From: Bacteroidota bacterium
Lineage (GTDB): Bacteria > Bacteroidota > Bacteroidia > Chitinophagales > Chitinophagaceae
DNA: 64,000 nt
Reading direction: 5' to 3'
Assembly: GCA_018267965.1 (NCBI GenBank)
Contig: JAFDXK010000006.1
Span: 62,001-126,000, forward strand
The first letter of the stretch is position 1, and every line of letters starts with the position of its first letter. Of the stretch, positions 62,150 to 64,000 are shown piece after piece. The position numbers and the translations under genes were made by a program. The notes below the pieces were generated by a model. The model saw only the letters and a program-made list of their open reading frames with translations. It did no database searches and had not been told where the DNA came from.

Positions 62150-63013
62150 ATGGAAAAAGTAAAAAAACCGATGAATGGTTACCTGGCACTGGTACTTTCA
62201 TTATTATTATTAGCATCTGCTATTTACATGTTTACCCAGGCACCTGAAAATCCTGTGATAGTAGTACCCGGCATACTGTGTTTTGCTGCTACGCTATTCT
62301 TATGGAAAGGCCTGATGATCATTCAGCCTAACCATGCACGTGTACTTAACTTTTTTGGTAAGTATGTAGGCAGCGTAAAAGAGAATGGTTTGTTCTTTGT
62401 AAACCCATTGTATGCAACCATTAAAATATCGCAACGTGCACAAAACATGGCGATACCGACACTGAAGGTGAATGACAAAATGGGTAACCCAATTGAGATA
62501 GCCTCAGTGATTGTATGGCAAATATCTGATACTTACAAAGCAGCTTATGAAGTATCTGATTACATGGCCTATGTAAAAACACAAAGCGAGGCTGCTTTGC
62601 GTAACCTTGCTACCAGCTTTGCATATGATAATATAGAAGACGAAACAGCCACCATTACACTGCGTGACGGCGGACAAAAAGTAAATGAACTATTAGAACA
62701 AGAATTGAATGACCGCTTATCTACTGCGGGTATCATTATCAAAGAAGCGCGCATCAGCCACCTTGCTTATGCACAAGAGATTGCGGGTGCTATGCTGCAA
62801 CGCCAGCAAGCTACAGCGATAGTAGCAGCTCGTTATAAAATTGTAGAAGGTGCAGTAGGCATGGTGGAAATGGCACTGCAACAACTGAGCAAAAAGAATA
62901 TTGTAGAACTGGATGAAGAGAAAAAAGCAACCATGGTAAGCAACCTGATGGTAGTATTATGCGGCGAACGTGGTGCACAACCGGTACTGAACACAGGTAG
63001 TTTATATTCATAA
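62150..63013 (+). CDS. SPFH/band 7 domain membrane protein
   Basis: Protein of 287 residues with two N-terminal membrane helices (LALVLSLLLLASAIYMF and PVIVVPGILCFAATLFLW), then an SPFH domain (IIQPNHARVLNFFGKYVGSVKENGLFFVNPL, AQNMAIPTLKVNDKMGNPIEI, VIVWQI) and a long C-terminal helix with RQQATAIVAARYKIVEGAVGM. Such proteins form membrane microdomain scaffolds; this subfamily usually travels with a small Arc-like protein, as here. It has its own promoter. Confidence 0.9.
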   Translation: MEKVKKPMNGYLALVLSLLLLASAIYMFTQAPENPVIVVPGILCFAATLFLWKGLMIIQPNHARVLNFFGKYVGSVKENGLFFVNPLYATIKISQRAQNMAIPTLKVNDKMGNPIEIASVIVWQISDTYKAAYEVSDYMAYVKTQSEAALRNLATSFAYDNIEDETATITLRDGGQKVNELLEQELNDRLSTAGIIIKEARISHLAYAQEIAGAMLQRQQATAIVAARYKIVEGAVGMVEMALQQLSKKNIVELDEEKKATMVSNLMVVLCGERGAQPVLNTGSLYS

Positions 63014-63025
63014 TAACAATAAGGT

Positions 63026-63205
63026 ATGTCGAAGAAAAGTTTTGTACTGCGAATAGATGAGGAAACATTCAAAGCCATTGAGAAATGGGCTGCAGATGAG
63101 TTTCGTAGTGCAAACGGGCAGATAGAATGGATATTAGATAAAGCATTGAAAGATGCCGGCAGAAAAAAAGGAGACAAGAAACCTACAACAGATAAAAAAG
63201 CATAA
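63026..63205 (+). CDS. Small Arc-type ribbon-helix-helix DNA-binding protein
   Basis: Protein of 59 residues: MSKKSFVLRIDEETFKAIEKWAADEF, then SANGQIEWILDKALKDAG and a Lys-rich tail. The short strand SFVLRID followed by two helices is the ribbon-helix-helix pattern (MetJ/Arc), and SANGQIEWIL matches Arc-like family members. It starts 12 bases after the SPFH stop (TAAGGT before the ATG), so it is co-transcribed with it. It probably represses its own operon. Confidence 0.85.
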   Translation: MSKKSFVLRIDEETFKAIEKWAADEFRSANGQIEWILDKALKDAGRKKGDKKPTTDKKA

Positions 63206-63268
63206 ACAAAGCCCTCGTAAGGGTAACTATATACCAGTTGGGACAAGGGGCAATCATGATATAATAAT

Positions 63269-63276
63269 TATATTTG
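63269..63276 (+). promoter_or_regulatory. -7 promoter box (TATATTTG) for the small membrane protein
   Basis: Perfect TAnnTTTG seven bases before the ATG at 63284; no -33 at the expected distance. Confidence 0.4.
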
Positions 63277-63283
63277 CATACAT

Positions 63284-63448
63284 ATGAGAAGGCTGTTAGG
63301 TATAGTCATGATAATTTGTGGTGCTATCCGTTCATGCGATTATACGTCATTCAAGGAAAACCCTAACGAAAGAGCTATCTTATTTATTGGGGGTGCGCTA
63401 CTGTTACTATCGGCGTATATATCGGACAATAAAAAGCCAATGAAATAG
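63284..63448 (+). CDS. Small predicted membrane or lipoprotein, 54 residues
   Basis: Encodes MRRLLGIVMIICGAIRSCDY and then ERAILFIGGALLLLSAYISDN. A basic N-terminus and two hydrophobic stretches suggest a small membrane protein. There is no recognised family. A -7 box just upstream is the main support for it being real; its stop abuts the stop of the convergent 63449 gene. Confidence 0.5.
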   Translation: MRRLLGIVMIICGAIRSCDYTSFKENPNERAILFIGGALLLLSAYISDNKKPMK

Positions 63449-63598
63449 CTATTTCTTCTCTTTAGGTTTCGCCACTTTCTTACTTGCCTGCTTAACGCTT
63501 ATAGCAATCATTTCTTCAAAGCTACCGTCAAACGATACTTTCTTTTCATATTCCGATGCACGGGGCTTTATGACTTTCTTTTTAGCTGCTTTTGCCAT
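63449..63598 (-). CDS. Small basic protein, 49 residues
   Basis: Encodes MAKAAKKKVIKPRASEYEKK, then VSFDGSFEEMIAISVKQASKK and a Lys-rich tail. It is lysine-rich at both ends with a conserved-looking central helix. I have seen short proteins of this shape in Bacteroidota but know no function; it may bind nucleic acid. Convergent with the 63284 gene, with no gap. Confidence 0.5.
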   Translation of the reverse strand: MAKAAKKKVIKPRASEYEKKVSFDGSFEEMIAISVKQASKKVAKPKEKK

Positions 63599-63789
63599 AG
63601 TAATAAAGTTACTTACCTTTGTAAAACAAACAACCCTGTTAATATTATTCCTAATGAGAGAATTTTACTAACAGGTTCGCAGTACATACTTTGATACTGC
63701 TATTGTCCTTACAACATTATCAAGATTTTCAAGAGTTATCAAGACATACGGCCCACAGCCGTATATCTTGTTTTGTTCATCTAAAATCA
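63599..63789. other. AT-rich intergenic segment
   Basis: About 190 bases between the minus-strand genes at 63449 and 63790. The sequence has stops in all frames and I see no hairpin of note. It should hold the promoter for the 63449 gene; CTTTG at 63618-63622 and similar words are too weak to call. Confidence 0.35.
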
Positions 63790-64000
63790 TTAAGCAGACC
63801 TGCGTATAGCAATTTTTATTTTAGGTTTTGGTCTAGCGCCTAAATAATTTACATCAAATTCATTTTCTGTAATGTGCAATATGTTTGCTAGTTCTGCTTT
63901 GTTATATCCTAAATCTTCAATGTAGGTATCAATTATTTCACGTAACAACGAAGGCTTATCCGCTTCTATATCTATAGGCTCATTCTTTTTATATCCTTTA
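63790..64000 (-). CDS. C-terminal part of a possible HTH/ImmA-IrrE-type regulator, cut by window edge
   Basis: The reverse strand gives 69 residues up to a TAA at 63790: SLLREIIDTYIEDLGYNKAE, then LANILHITENEFDVNYLG and RPKPKIKIAIRRSA. The end resembles the tails of Bacteroidota HTH or ImmA/IrrE metallopeptidase proteins, but the catalytic or HTH part would be beyond position 64000. The start is missing, so the call is tentative. Confidence 0.45.
   Translation of the reverse strand, partial: KGYKKNEPIDIEADKPSLLREIIDTYIEDLGYNKAELANILHITENEFDVNYLGARPKPKIKIAIRRSA

Overview
The window is chromosomal DNA from a Bacteroidota (Bacteroidetes) bacterium, most likely of the Chitinophagales/Sphingobacteriales side; the family is my inference. 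The evidence is type IX secretion (T9SS) sorting domains, a PorW/SprE-type gliding/secretion protein, ELWxxDGT-repeat and DUF3857/DUF4846/DUF1573 proteins, S9B and M13 peptidases, RicT with a Q/N-rich tail, promoters with the Bacteroidota -7 box TAnnTTTG, and almost no purine-rich ribosome binding sites. The DNA is moderately AT-rich and densely coded. I saw no insertion sequence, prophage, CRISPR array, rRNA or tRNA.

Layout. 1-6965 (minus): a partial M32 carboxypeptidase, a bifunctional RSH (ppGpp) enzyme and a large PorW/SprE-like TPR protein. 7463-13606 (plus): an M23-peptidase-like membrane stub, AtpI and a partner membrane protein, SprT, an M13 endopeptidase lipoprotein, and a YfbK-like VWA protein carrying a TonB-plug-like segment. 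13645-26353: DUF4846 lipoprotein, GT39 glycosyltransferase, MarC, PepT, a DUF1573-UbiA-DapB run, an ELWxxDGT T9SS cargo, a DUF4328-like protein, DPP IV and a secreted hydrolase.

26350-39400 (minus) is the most interesting block. It holds a nearly complete route to 8-amino-Kdo (Kdo8N), the sugar that links lipid A to the LPS core: waaA, kdnA, kdnB, kdsA, a transaldolase-CBS fusion, a kdsC-like phosphatase and kdsB. The one step with no standard gene here is arabinose-5-phosphate isomerase (KdsD). In its place stands a protein with a fructose-6-phosphate-aldolase-like barrel fused to the CBS pair normally found on KdsD. Several catalytic-site residues of the barrel are changed. I propose that it is a non-homologous, CBS-regulated supplier of arabinose 5-phosphate. 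Upstream on the same strand lie two DUF3857 transglutaminase-like proteins (one without its catalytic Cys), serine dehydratase and a fasciclin protein.

39581-49929: an orphan Imm7 immunity gene, SppA, a secreted unknown with an overlapping methyltransferase, FolK, RecQ, an OprB-like porin and RicT. 50203-57750: a secreted adhesin-like T9SS protein with three internal repeats, a VWA protein, and a compact minus-strand polysaccharide set (Wzz-like, Wzx-like flippase, O-antigen-ligase-like). This block separates RicT from HolB, which are often close in Bacteroidota. 57918-64000: HolB, an unknown conserved-looking protein, type II NADH dehydrogenase, an NAD(P)-binding epimerase-like protein, an SPFH protein with a small Arc-type repressor, two small proteins and a partial regulator at the edge.
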